Positions 9,965 to 18,423 of a stretch of 64,000 bases of DNA are shown here, in pieces (position 1 is the first letter of the stretch; each line of letters begins with the position of its first letter). The position numbers and the translations under genes are program-made. This DNA is from Planctomycetota bacterium (GTDB lineage Bacteria > Planctomycetota > UBA1135 > GCA-002686595): NCBI GenBank assembly GCA_029259635.1, contig JAJDEU010000016.1:46135-110134 (forward strand). Reading direction: 5' to 3'. The notes under the pieces were generated by a model, which was given only the letters and a program-made list of their open reading frames with translations, had not been told where the DNA came from and made no database searches.

Positions 9965-10558
9965 TCACTGCATTTTGCTAGCCAAGCTAGCCAGCGCGCG
10001 AAAGAGCAAAGCCCGAACGGCACCTTCGCTGCGATCTAGCCGGACGGCGATTTCAGAGTGAGAGAGCTCGCACATCTTCGCCAGCAGAATGATCTCACGG
10101 TGTTCGTCACTCAATTCCGAGATCGCTCTCTCGATGCGTTCGATCTCTTCTTTAGCCGAGGCGTCTTCGCTCGGCGTACAGAAGGACGCATAGCAATCGA
10201 CAAGATCCGCTTCGGCCCCCGAGGAGGAGTCCTGCAACATTCGCTTGTTGCGTCCGACATCGCGTTGTTGTGCTAGCCAGTACCGCTGCTTGTTGCGAAT
10301 CTTGCGCGAAGCGGTCGTGTACAGCCAATGCCGAAAAGCGCCCTCGCCCTCGTACCGAAATCGATCGACCTTCTCCAAGACTTCGCGACAGACCGATTGG
10401 CAGAGGTCGGATTGCGACTCGAGAGCATTGAGCTCTGGTCCACATTGCGAGCGGACCCAAACGCGCAATCCCGGGAGGTGGCGTTCGAGCAGCGGTTCAA
10501 TCGCCGCTCGGTCGCCTGCAGCCAAGCGCTGCGTGAGTTCGGCGAAATCATCGGGCAT
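9965..10558 (-). CDS. ECF-family RNA polymerase sigma factor
   Basis: 197 residues from the ATG at 10558; an in-frame ATG at 10579 would add seven residues and neither has a good ribosome site. Region 2 is recognisable (AAIEPLLERHLPGLRVWVRS, then FRYEGEGAFRHWLYTTASRK), and region 4 has an HTH: ELSDEHREIILLAKMCELSH, then SEIAVRLDRSEGAVRALLFR. Region 3 is absent, as in ECF factors. The gene converges with the Ser/Thr kinase and no anti-sigma gene is adjacent. Control by kinase phosphorylation is therefore the natural hypothesis, since it is the mechanism proposed for ECF groups linked to Ser/Thr kinases. Direct evidence here is only proximity. Confidence 0.9.
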   Translation of the reverse strand: MPDDFAELTQRLAAGDRAAIEPLLERHLPGLRVWVRSQCGPELNALESQSDLCQSVCREVLEKVDRFRYEGEGAFRHWLYTTASRKIRNKQRYWLAQQRDVGRNKRMLQDSSSGAEADLVDCYASFCTPSEDASAKEEIERIERAISELSDEHREIILLAKMCELSHSEIAVRLDRSEGAVRALLFRALASLASKMQ

Positions 10559-10689
10559 GAAGGAAGCATACCGCTGCATTTATGTTGAGTCTTGATTCGC
10601 GGACCTAGCGGACCGCGCGCTACGCCGGAGCGATGGTCTTGAGCCGCTTATAGAGACGTTCCAGAAAAATTTTCCGACCCTCCCGTCGC

Positions 10690-10716
10690 CGAATCAGATT
10701 CGCCGTGTTCGCGAAT
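10690..10716. promoter_or_regulatory. Overlapping inverted repeats upstream of the flgF sigma-54 promoter, candidate activator site
   Basis: Two overlapping dyads are visible: CGAAT-CAG-ATTCG at 10690-10702 and ATTCGC-N7-GCGAAT at 10698-10716. They lie about 80-105 bases upstream of the -24 box, a normal distance for an enhancer-binding protein. A similar GCGAA...TTCGC dyad lies upstream of the other sigma-54 promoter in the window. The function is inferred. Confidence 0.4.
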
Positions 10717-10796
10717 GGGAGGCGTATTTTTCCGGGCGTCTCGGACGGATTCGGCTGTTTAGCGCTCCTACAGTCCCTCAGACCCGGCTTTGGCAC

Positions 10797-10813
10797 TTGG
10801 CACCGACATTGCG
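10797..10813 (+). promoter_or_regulatory. Sigma-54 (RpoN) promoter for the flgF operon
   Basis: TTGGCACCGACATTGCG matches the -24/-12 consensus TGGCAC-N5-TTGC with the exact GG-N10-GC spacing (GG at 10799-10800, GC at 10811-10812). A nearly identical promoter lies at 58265-58281 on the other strand. The predicted start, about 12 bases after the -12 C, falls near 10824, only about four bases before the flgF ATG. Confidence 0.85.
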
Positions 10814-10827
10814 TTACAGCCGGTGTC

Positions 10828-11529
10828 ATGACATCAGGAATCTCAAGCGGAGTGCAGGCCATGGCTTCTAATCAGAAGCAACTGGACTCACACGCCAACA
10901 ATCTGGCCAACACCGCAACGACGGCCTACAAGCGCCAGACCTCCTTTGTGCATGCGATGGCGAGCACTCGCCGCGGATCACAAGGCGAGCAGCTGAAGGT
11001 CGAGACGCGAGTGGACTACTCGCAGGGCGACATCAAAGAAACCGGCAACCCGCTGGATATCGCGCTGGACGGTGACGGCTTCTTCGCGGTCGAAGGACCG
11101 AGCGGAGAGGTCTACACGCGCAACGGCCAGTTCCAAGTCGACAACGAAGGCGTTCTCGAGACCTTGGACGGCTTTCCCGTCGCGTGGGAAAACCTGAGCG
11201 GCGCCATCGATACGGCAGGCACTCCGATCATCGTGAATGCCGAGGGTGTTGTTCGCCAAAACGAGCGTGAGCTCGGGCGACTGAAGCTGATGAACTTCAC
11301 CGACCACCAGCAATTGCAGTCGGTCGACGGTGGCTATTTCGAACGTCCGCTCGAGCTAGAAGAAACCGCGCACACGGCGATCCTGCGTCAAGGTTCGCTC
11401 GAAGGATCCAACGTCTCTCCGATTGAAGAGATGATCGCGATGATCGGAGTTCAACGGCGGTTCTCAGGAGCCTCCAACGTGCTCTCGATGATCAACGAGA
11501 CGTACCGACGACTAACACGCCTGCAGTAA
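10828..11529 (+). CDS. flgF: Flagellar proximal rod protein FlgF
   Basis: 233 residues. The N-terminal D0 helix reads MTSGISSGVQAMASNQKQLD, then NNLANTATTAYKRQ, and the C-terminal helix has IEEMIAMIGVQRRFSGASNV. The start at 10828 gives the full D0 helix; a downstream ATG at 10861 has a better Shine-Dalgarno (GGAG) but would remove eleven conserved-length residues. FlgF forms the proximal rod with FlgB, FlgC and FlgG. It is the first gene of a rod/hook-filament operon, and flgG begins 21 bases downstream. The sigma-54 promoter ends only 14 bases before the ATG, so the mRNA may be almost leaderless. Confidence 0.9.
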   Translation: MTSGISSGVQAMASNQKQLDSHANNLANTATTAYKRQTSFVHAMASTRRGSQGEQLKVETRVDYSQGDIKETGNPLDIALDGDGFFAVEGPSGEVYTRNGQFQVDNEGVLETLDGFPVAWENLSGAIDTAGTPIIVNAEGVVRQNERELGRLKLMNFTDHQQLQSVDGGYFERPLELEETAHTAILRQGSLEGSNVSPIEEMIAMIGVQRRFSGASNVLSMINETYRRLTRLQ

Positions 11530-11550
11530 ACCACTAAGGAGAATCAACAC

Positions 11551-12339
11551 GTGAGTAGAGCAATGAGAACCGCGGCGTCTGGAATGCAGGCGCAGCAAAT
11601 GCAGGTCGATACGATCGCGAACAACATCGCGAACGTGAACACGGCTGGCTACAAAAAGAACCAACTGTCCTTCCGTTCGCTGATGTACCGGACCTTCCGC
11701 GAGCCGGGAGCTCCGACCTCGGCGAGCCAGAACAATCCCACCGGTCTCCAGATCGGAAGTGGATCGGAAATCGCTAGCTCGACCAAGCTGTTCATGCAGG
11801 GCGACCTGGAGCCGACAGCAAATCCGCTCGACATCGGGATCTCCGGTGAAGGCTTCTTTGAGATCCAAACCGCTGGGGGTAGCACCGCCTACACCCGCGA
11901 CGGTTCATTCCGCCGCGATTCCGATGGCTTGCTGGTCACCGCCGACGGTTTCCAGCTCGAGCCGGCGATCACGATCCCTGCGGAGGCCACCGATATTTCG
12001 ATCGGTCAAGACGGGACAGTCAGCGTGGTGACCGCGGGGAATCCGACACCGGCTGTCGTCGGTCAGATTCAACTCACGCGCTTTTCCAATCCGGCGGGAC
12101 TAAAAGCTCTCGGTGGAAACATGTTTGCCGAGACCGCGAGCTCCGGCACTCCGACGGCTCAGGCGCCTGGAACAACAGGAACCGGAATTCTGCGGCAGTC
12201 GTTCCGCGAGCGTTCCAACGTCGCGATCGTCGACGAATTGATTGCGCTGATCGAAGCGCAGCGCAACTACGAAGTCAACAGCCGAACCATTCGGGTGTCC
12301 GACGAGATGATGCAACAAGTCGGAAACCTCGTTCGATAG
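11551..12339 (+). CDS. flgG: Flagellar distal rod protein FlgG
   Basis: 262 residues with a GTG start preceded by AAGGAG. The sequence is typical: MSRAMRTAASGMQAQQMQVD, NNIANVNTAGYKKNQLSF, GEGFFEIQTAGGSTAYTRDG and, at the end, VAIVDELIALIEAQRNYEVN. The length equals that of E. coli FlgG (260). FlgG builds the distal rod that crosses the P and L rings. It is cotranscribed with flgF and flgA. Confidence 0.96.
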   Translation: MSRAMRTAASGMQAQQMQVDTIANNIANVNTAGYKKNQLSFRSLMYRTFREPGAPTSASQNNPTGLQIGSGSEIASSTKLFMQGDLEPTANPLDIGISGEGFFEIQTAGGSTAYTRDGSFRRDSDGLLVTADGFQLEPAITIPAEATDISIGQDGTVSVVTAGNPTPAVVGQIQLTRFSNPAGLKALGGNMFAETASSGTPTAQAPGTTGTGILRQSFRERSNVAIVDELIALIEAQRNYEVNSRTIRVSDEMMQQVGNLVR

Positions 12340-12348
12340 GCGAATAGC

Positions 12349-13275
12349 ATGATCCTCTCACTACTCTTGACCGGCGTGACTTTGACCTTCCCGATGGAGG
12401 TCAAGGTGCAAGGCACCGAAGTCACCGTAAACGAAGTTGCGCGCATCACCGGCGACGATGTCGAAGAGGTGCGCCGCGTAGGCGCGGTCGACTTGGGCTA
12501 CGCGCCCATGCCCGGCCACAGCCGCTTGTTCTTCGGCAAACGCGTCGCGGAAATCATCAAGCGGGACACGGGCATCGAGGTCACCCTCGCTGGTCATCGC
12601 GCTTGTCGCGCATGGCCGAAGGAGATCACGGTCACCGGTGATCAGATCGAGGACGCCGCTCGCGTTGAGCTCGTTCGCCTAACGACGAAGTTGGACGCGG
12701 AATACGTGCTTCAACAGGGGCAGCGAAGCATCTCCGTTCCGGCAGGAAATACGGATATCAAGCTCGAAGCCTACTTCGAGAATCCAAAAGTTCAGAGCGG
12801 TGTGATTAGCGTGCCCGTTCGCATACTCGTCGACAATCAGGTCTACCGAACCGTCTGGACGCGCTGGAGTGTGAATGTCTACGAGCTTCGCACAGTGTTG
12901 ATCAAGCCCGTCGCGGCCGGCGAGATGCTGACGCCGAAGCACTTCACGCAAAAACGCGCATTGGTGCCCCGCATCGGCGGAGCGAACCCCTTGGGGCGTC
13001 ACCTAGCCATTGGCGCTGTCGCAACGCGGGACCTCAAGCCCGGCGACATGGTGACCAACCTCGATGTCAACCGACCGATGATCATTCATCGCGGTGACAC
13101 GATCTATCTCCAAGCGAGGAGCCGCAACATCACAGCTCGGGTTCCCGCAAAGGCCGAAGAGGACGGAGCGCTCGGTGATCGCATTCGAGTCTCGACTCTT
13201 GAAGGTGGCCGTCAGTTGGGCGCGGTCGTCAAGTCCCGCGACCTCGTCGAAGTCGTCCTCAGCGTCGACTACTAG
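12349..13275 (+). CDS. flgA: Flagellar P-ring assembly chaperone FlgA
   Basis: 308 residues. A hydrophobic N-terminus (MILSLLLTGVTLTF) is compatible with export. The C-terminal half is a SAF/FlgA domain: VLIKPVAAGEMLTPKHF, GRHLAIGAVATRDLKPGDMV, then RNITARVPAKAEEDGALGDR and LEGGRQLGAVV. FlgA is a periplasmic chaperone for FlgI during P-ring formation, and flgI is two genes downstream. Longer than E. coli FlgA (219) through an enlarged N-terminal region. Confidence 0.88.
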   Translation: MILSLLLTGVTLTFPMEVKVQGTEVTVNEVARITGDDVEEVRRVGAVDLGYAPMPGHSRLFFGKRVAEIIKRDTGIEVTLAGHRACRAWPKEITVTGDQIEDAARVELVRLTTKLDAEYVLQQGQRSISVPAGNTDIKLEAYFENPKVQSGVISVPVRILVDNQVYRTVWTRWSVNVYELRTVLIKPVAAGEMLTPKHFTQKRALVPRIGGANPLGRHLAIGAVATRDLKPGDMVTNLDVNRPMIIHRGDTIYLQARSRNITARVPAKAEEDGALGDRIRVSTLEGGRQLGAVVKSRDLVEVVLSVDY

Positions 13276-13325
13276 TTCAGCAGTTCGCCAATTCGCACAG
13301 AGCAAACAGAAAGACACACAACGAG

Positions 13326-13952
13326 ATGAAAGCACGCATTGCACTACTGTTGATTGGAGCCCTCTTCGGATCTTCCGAGGTCGTCTCCGCTCAGAATCGC
13401 GTCGGGTCGATCTATCGCCCGGACGGTGGACCGCAGAGCCCGATTGCGAATAAGACCGCTCGCCGAAACGGCGACCTGATCACGGTCATCATTCAGGAGA
13501 ACCAGGATGTCTCCAATCAGGAGACCTCGAACATCACTCGCGAGACGAGTCTGGATTACGCGCTGACCGAGCTCGCCGTTGCCCCGAACGCGTTCAATCC
13601 GCTGCCGACACTGAACGGCAGCAGCTCGGACGAGCTCAACGGCACGGCCAACTACGCCAAGAAGGGCGTCTTCACGGCGCGCGTGACGGCGATCGTCGTC
13701 GACACGCTCCCGAACGGCAACTTAGTGATCAGCGGACGACGCGAGATTCGCATCGACAAAGAGATCAAGGTGCTCGAGATCTCCGGAATCATTCGCCGCT
13801 ACGACATTCTTCCGGACAACACGGTCGAATCCGAAAAAGTTGCCAACGCACAAGTGACCTACGCAGGTTCCGGTCCGCTCACCGACGCGACGAACCGATT
13901 CGGGCTCGGAGAGCTGCTCGTCAAAGTCATCCGTTGGGTTTGGCCCTTCTAA
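13326..13952 (+). CDS. flgH: Flagellar L-ring protein FlgH without a lipobox cysteine
   Basis: 208 residues. FlgH motifs are clear: GSIYRPDGGPQSPIANKTAR, NGDLITVIIQENQDVSNQET, TARVTAIVVDTLPNGNLVIS and GRREIRIDKEIKVLEISGII, then DNTVESEKVANAQVTYAGSG. The signal peptide is MKARIALLLIGALFGSSEVV followed by SAQ. FlgH is normally an outer-membrane lipoprotein, but here the cleavage region has no Cys and the whole protein contains none. It would be processed by signal peptidase I and assemble without a lipid anchor. It lies between flgA and flgI. Confidence 0.93.
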   Translation: MKARIALLLIGALFGSSEVVSAQNRVGSIYRPDGGPQSPIANKTARRNGDLITVIIQENQDVSNQETSNITRETSLDYALTELAVAPNAFNPLPTLNGSSSDELNGTANYAKKGVFTARVTAIVVDTLPNGNLVISGRREIRIDKEIKVLEISGIIRRYDILPDNTVESEKVANAQVTYAGSGPLTDATNRFGLGELLVKVIRWVWPF

Positions 13953-13982
13953 GTGAAGCTGCAATCGAACGACGTGAGAACC

Positions 13983-15215
13983 ATGAAGCGCCTTAGCCTT
14001 ATCACCATCGCAGCTCTCGCTTGTGCCTCGAGCACATTCGCACAGGAGCCCGCGGTTGTCTACCCGGCGACGGGAATCGAAGCACCCACACAACCGACCG
14101 GAAAGTCGAGCTCGACCTACACCAAGCTCGAGCGAATCACTCCGAAGCCCGGTCGTGGAACGCAAGGCGAAGTTCGCGTTCGCGTACGCGACCTCGTCGC
14201 GGTTCGCGGACAAGAGCAAAACCTCGTTCAAGGCATCGGCCTGGTTACGGGTCTCGCGGGAACGGGAGACTCCGGTCTCGCCGCGCGCCAAGCGCTCCAA
14301 AACCTGCTGCTCACGCAGAACATCACACTGCCCATCGGCTCGCTGACGTCGAAGAACGTCGCAGTCGTTTGGGTCGAGGTCGAACTCCCGGCCGGAATCA
14401 AGCCCGGACGCCGCGTCGACGTGCGCGTCTCCTCGCTCTATGACAGCAGTAGCTTGGTGGGCGGCACGCTCGTCCGCTGCGAGCTGACCGACATGAGCGG
14501 AACCGACGTCTACGCGACCGCAGCGGGCGCCATCTCAGTCGGCGGATTCTCCGTTGGCGGCGAAGGCGCAACGGCGACCCAGAATCACGTCACGGTCGGA
14601 ATCGTTCCGCAGGGCGGGAAGGTCGAGCGCGCGATCGACGGATCACTGGTAAGCGAGCACGGGTTCATCTACCTCGACATGAAAGCGCTCAACGGCTCAT
14701 TCGGAAACACGGTCCGTATCGCCGAAGCCATCAATGCCATCTACACGGGAGCGGCCATCGCACAAGACGCGATGACGATTCGAGTCTCTGTACCGACGGA
14801 TCTCCCGGAAGAGTCTCACGTCGCTTATCTCGCTTCGCTGATCTCGCGCGAAATCACTCCCGAGAACTTTGCGCGCATCATCATCAACGAACGCACGGGC
14901 GTAATCGTGATGGGGAAGGGCGTTCGCATCACCGAAGGAGCGATCACGAAGGGCAACCTGACCGTGACGATCGCGGAGTCGCCGGAGACGAGTCAACCCG
15001 GACCGCAATCGGGCGGAACAACGGAGAGCCAAGCTCGGACCTCTCTGGACGTCCAAGAAGAGAACCGCGCGCTGACGATCATCAACGGCGCCGTCGAACT
15101 GCAAGAAGTTGTCGAGGTCCTCAACGTGCTCGGAGTTACTCCGCGCGATCTGATTCAAGTCCTACAGGCCATGTCGCAGTCGGGAATGCTGCACGCTGAA
15201 ATCGTGATGATGTAA
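13983..15215 (+). CDS. flgI: Flagellar P-ring protein FlgI
   Basis: I chose the ATG at 13983 because it begins a signal peptide (MKRLSLITIAALACASSTFA). An in-frame GTG at 13953 directly after the flgH stop is possible. Family motifs: VRVRDLVAVRGQEQNLVQGI, GLVTGLAGTGDS, FARIIINERTGVIVMGKGVR, and LNVLGVTPRDLIQVLQAMSQ, then SGMLHAEIVMM at the end. The 410 residues compare with 365 in E. coli; extra length includes a Ser/Gly/Pro-rich loop near residue 345. The last base of the stop codon is shared with the flgJ start. Confidence 0.95.
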   Translation: MKRLSLITIAALACASSTFAQEPAVVYPATGIEAPTQPTGKSSSTYTKLERITPKPGRGTQGEVRVRVRDLVAVRGQEQNLVQGIGLVTGLAGTGDSGLAARQALQNLLLTQNITLPIGSLTSKNVAVVWVEVELPAGIKPGRRVDVRVSSLYDSSSLVGGTLVRCELTDMSGTDVYATAAGAISVGGFSVGGEGATATQNHVTVGIVPQGGKVERAIDGSLVSEHGFIYLDMKALNGSFGNTVRIAEAINAIYTGAAIAQDAMTIRVSVPTDLPEESHVAYLASLISREITPENFARIIINERTGVIVMGKGVRITEGAITKGNLTVTIAESPETSQPGPQSGGTTESQARTSLDVQEENRALTIINGAVELQEVVEVLNVLGVTPRDLIQVLQAMSQSGMLHAEIVMM

Positions 15216-15586
15216 TGGATATCAGCTCAATAAGCTCCTCGATGGCTGGCCGGATGGATGAGGTCAATGCGAGCCGCGAACTCGGCAATCTTCAAAGTGC
15301 GGTGAGCTCGTCATCACCCGATGAGGCCGGCCGCAAGTTCGAAGCGATGCTTGGAACGATGCTGGCTAAGGAGATGCGTAAGGGACTCGACGAAGGTTTC
15401 TTCGGCAAAGGGCCCGGCGCGGATGCCTTCAGCTCGTGGTTCGACGAGTACGTCGGCCGCGTGATGGCAGAGCAAGGGACGCTCGGGACGGGCTCACTCG
15501 TTGAGCAGTACGTGAACGATGTCGAAGACGCCGCTGCGGCGGCGGACGACGTCAACACGGATTCTGTCGAGGCAGAGCAGTCATGA
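15215..15586 (+). CDS. flgJ: Rod-binding protein FlgJ, rod-cap domain only
   Basis: 123 residues with the rod-binding signature: AGRKFEAMLGTMLAKEMRKG, GKGPGADAFSSWFDEYVGRV and MAEQGTLG. The C-terminal muramidase domain found in gammaproteobacterial FlgJ is absent, so a separate peptidoglycan hydrolase must open the wall for the rod. The start overlaps the flgI stop by one base and the stop overlaps the flgN start, indicating translational coupling. Confidence 0.88.
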   Translation: MDISSISSSMAGRMDEVNASRELGNLQSAVSSSSPDEAGRKFEAMLGTMLAKEMRKGLDEGFFGKGPGADAFSSWFDEYVGRVMAEQGTLGTGSLVEQYVNDVEDAAAAADDVNTDSVEAEQS

Positions 15587-16068
15587 GTGTGTCCAAACTA
15601 ACCAAGCTGGCGAACTTGCTTCAGTCGCATTTGCAGGATGAGCAGTGCGTTCAAAAGCGCTTGCTCGGATTGCTGAAAGCGCAAGAAGCGGCTGCCGTCG
15701 CTGGAGAGACCGATCAGTTGGTCAAGACAACCGGCGAAATCGAGAGCGAACTCGGCGGAGAGAGTCTGCGTGAGCAGCGTCGCTCCACTCTGATGTCGGC
15801 CTTCGGGGGCGAGTTTGGTGTTCCCGCGAAAATGCTCACGGTCGGAAGCCTGATCGAAAGGCTGAAAGAGCGCGGCGTTCGCACGACCGGACTTGTGGCG
15901 ATACGTGCGGAACTGAAAGAGACAGTGCTTACCGTTCGGAAGCTCTCGCGCAAGTTGAAGGTCATCGCGCGCGGCCACGGCGAAGTTCTAAGTGACGTAC
16001 TACGTGTCCTCGCCGGAAGCGACGATCGCGCGATCGGCACTGGCATCATGATTAACGCGGAGGTCTAG
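15583..16068 (+). CDS. flgN: FlgN-type export chaperone for FlgK and FlgL
   Basis: 161 residues, almost entirely helical and charged (LTKLANLLQSHLQDEQCVQK, LLGLLKAQEAAAVAGETDQL), with the FlgN family pattern of an early L-x3-L-x4-E heptad region. FlgN keeps the hook-associated proteins export-competent in the cytoplasm. The place between flgJ and flgK, four bases before flgK and overlapping flgJ, is the usual one. Sequence conservation in this family is low, so context contributes much of the confidence. Confidence 0.8.
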   Translation: MSVSKLTKLANLLQSHLQDEQCVQKRLLGLLKAQEAAAVAGETDQLVKTTGEIESELGGESLREQRRSTLMSAFGGEFGVPAKMLTVGSLIERLKERGVRTTGLVAIRAELKETVLTVRKLSRKLKVIARGHGEVLSDVLRVLAGSDDRAIGTGIMINAEV

Positions 16069-16072
16069 AGAT

Positions 16073-18418
16073 ATGCCCGGAGTAGGATTATCAGCGGGTC
16101 TCAGAGCTCTTCTCGCATCGCGTGTTGGCCTCGCCACGACCGGCCACAACATCACGAACGCGAACACGCCCGGCTACTCGCGCCAAGCTGTCGATCTGAG
16201 CGCGTCTCGACCGGTGCTCTCGAGCGGCATACTTGTCGGCAATGGAGTCAGCGCGACTTCCGTTCGCCGAACGGTAGACGCGCTCCTGCAGAGGCGCTTG
16301 TTGACACAAACCTCCGTTCAGGGGCGTTTGGAGTCGCGCTTCACGACTCTGTCCGAAATCGAAGCGCTCATGCAAGAGCCCGATGGAAACAGCCTCGGCG
16401 CGCAACTCGACGGCTTCTTCACATCGGTGTCGAGCCTCTCGACGAACTCTTCGGATTCGATTCTGCGCACCGGCATGATCAACAACGCGGTGCAGCTGAC
16501 CTCTCAGTTCAATCAGCTCGCCGGAAGCCTGAGCAGTATCCGCGCCGACACGGCTACTGAGGTCGCCATTCGCGTGGATGAGGTCAATGACCTCGCTCGC
16601 GAGATCTCATCGCTGAATAGCGAGATCGCTTCCGCGAGGGCAGCTGGGCTAAACCCCAACGATATTTCTGATCGCCGCGACGTCGCGATCAATGAGCTCG
16701 CGAATCTCGTCGACATCGACACAAAAGAAGATCAGACCGGCGCGGTGCGCGTCCTCGTTGACGGCAGCACGCTTGTGAGCGCCACGCAATATCACAACCT
16801 GACTTCCCGACTTGACGGCAACGACGAGATTGAGCTCCGGATCTCCGGCGCCGCCATCACGATGAATCCGAACGGCGGGGTTCTTGGCGGGTTGGTCGCG
16901 GTTTCGAGAGACACGATTCCGCAACTCTCCAGCCAGCTCGACCTGCTCGCGCAGAACATTATTCGCGAAGTCAATCGCGTGCACAGTGAAGGCATCCCGG
17001 CCTCGGGTCCGTACACCTCACTGACCGGTGGCAGTCTCTTCACCGACACGGACAAGGACGGCTCTTTCCGCGACGAGCTCCTGTCCAACGCCGGATTGCC
17101 GACTGAAGTGGTGTCGGGAGAGCTGTACGTCAGCATTACGGACAAGAGCACGGGCGAGCTCACCAAGTCGAAGATCAGCATCTCGAAGACCCACACGACG
17201 GTCGGAGACTTTCTCGATTCACTGAGTTCGATTCCAAATCTGTCGGCGGACATCGATGGCCTGGGGCGCATTCAAATCGTGGCCGATGCGGGCTTTGGAT
17301 TCGACTTTGGACGACGGTTGGATCCCAACCCCGACAATATCGGTTCATTTGGGGGCGGAAGAGCTTCACTCGGAACAGCTGCCGCCGAGCCGTTCGCGCT
17401 CAGCAATGGCGACACGCTCACGCTGAACTCCGGCGCAACGCCGATCAGTATTACGTTCAACAGCGCGGACTTCGCGCAGATCTCTGAAGCGACGGCTGAA
17501 GAGATGGCAGCGGTGATCAACGCCGACTCGGACGTCATTGCCACGGGCATGAAAGCCTCGGCGGTGAATGGTCAGCTCGTGATGCAGACGCTCGGGAGCG
17601 GAAGCTCCGAGTCGTTCGACCTTACCGGTGGTACTTCACTCGCGGCCCTTGGCTGGAGCGCGCTCTCCGGATCGACTATCTCCGGTCACGACACTTCGGT
17701 CGATGTCTCCATTACCGGAAGCTATACCGGCAAGAACAACGACGTCTACACCTTCCGCCCGGTGGGCGACGGAACGGTCGGAACTACGCCGGGCTTGTCC
17801 GTGGATGTATTCGACTCGGCCGGCCAACGCGTCGCGACACTCGACATCGGAGACACCTACGTTCCGGGGACCGACCTTCAAGTCGCTCAGGGAGTCTCGG
17901 TCAGTTTTGGGTTGGGCGACCTCTCGGGCACCAACAACGATGCGATGTCGCTCGACGTAATCAGCGACGCGGATACCTCGGATGCGCTGCTCGCGGTCGG
18001 CGTCGGCTCCTTCTTCACCGGAACAGGAGCATCGGACATCGCCGTCCTCGATGGGATTGAAGCCGATCCCGAGTTGATCGCTTCCTCGCTCTCCGGTTTC
18101 GACGGCGACAACCAAATCCTGCTCGAGCTGCTCGACCTCGAAAACATTCAGATCGCCGAGCTCGGAAGCGCGTCGCTCTCCGAATTCTACGGCGAGATTG
18201 TCGGCCAGACCGGTTTCGACACGGCCTCGACCGTTGATGCGCTCGATGCAAATGACGCTCTGATTCAGAGCTTGGAACAACGCCAGGAGCAAGTCTCCGG
18301 CGTCAACGTCGACGAAGAGCTCGTGAACCTCCTGGAGTTTGAGCAGTCATTCCAGGCGGCATCGCGATTCATCAACGTGCTCAACGATCTCAACGACGAA
18401 CTTCTCTCGCTGCTATAA
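16073..18418 (+). CDS. flgK: Flagellar hook-associated protein 1 FlgK
   Basis: 781 residues. The D0 N-terminus has LRALLASRVGLATTGHNITN, then ANTPGYSRQAVDLSASRP. The next signature is SLNSEIASARAAGLNPNDIS, then DRRDVAINELANLVDI. The C-terminus is VNVDEELVNLLEFEQSFQAA, then SRFINVLNDLNDELLSLL. It joins hook to filament. It is longer than E. coli FlgK (547) because of large inserted beta-rich surface domains between about residues 330 and 690. Confidence 0.95.
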   Translation: MPGVGLSAGLRALLASRVGLATTGHNITNANTPGYSRQAVDLSASRPVLSSGILVGNGVSATSVRRTVDALLQRRLLTQTSVQGRLESRFTTLSEIEALMQEPDGNSLGAQLDGFFTSVSSLSTNSSDSILRTGMINNAVQLTSQFNQLAGSLSSIRADTATEVAIRVDEVNDLAREISSLNSEIASARAAGLNPNDISDRRDVAINELANLVDIDTKEDQTGAVRVLVDGSTLVSATQYHNLTSRLDGNDEIELRISGAAITMNPNGGVLGGLVAVSRDTIPQLSSQLDLLAQNIIREVNRVHSEGIPASGPYTSLTGGSLFTDTDKDGSFRDELLSNAGLPTEVVSGELYVSITDKSTGELTKSKISISKTHTTVGDFLDSLSSIPNLSADIDGLGRIQIVADAGFGFDFGRRLDPNPDNIGSFGGGRASLGTAAAEPFALSNGDTLTLNSGATPISITFNSADFAQISEATAEEMAAVINADSDVIATGMKASAVNGQLVMQTLGSGSSESFDLTGGTSLAALGWSALSGSTISGHDTSVDVSITGSYTGKNNDVYTFRPVGDGTVGTTPGLSVDVFDSAGQRVATLDIGDTYVPGTDLQVAQGVSVSFGLGDLSGTNNDAMSLDVISDADTSDALLAVGVGSFFTGTGASDIAVLDGIEADPELIASSLSGFDGDNQILLELLDLENIQIAELGSASLSEFYGEIVGQTGFDTASTVDALDANDALIQSLEQRQEQVSGVNVDEELVNLLEFEQSFQAASRFINVLNDLNDELLSLL

Positions 18419-18423
18419 ATCCT

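Noticed and set aside
10861..11529. Alternative FlgF start at the ATG 10861 with GGAG upstream
   Set aside because: It would delete part of the D0 helix, whose length from 10828 matches FlgF and FlgG proteins.
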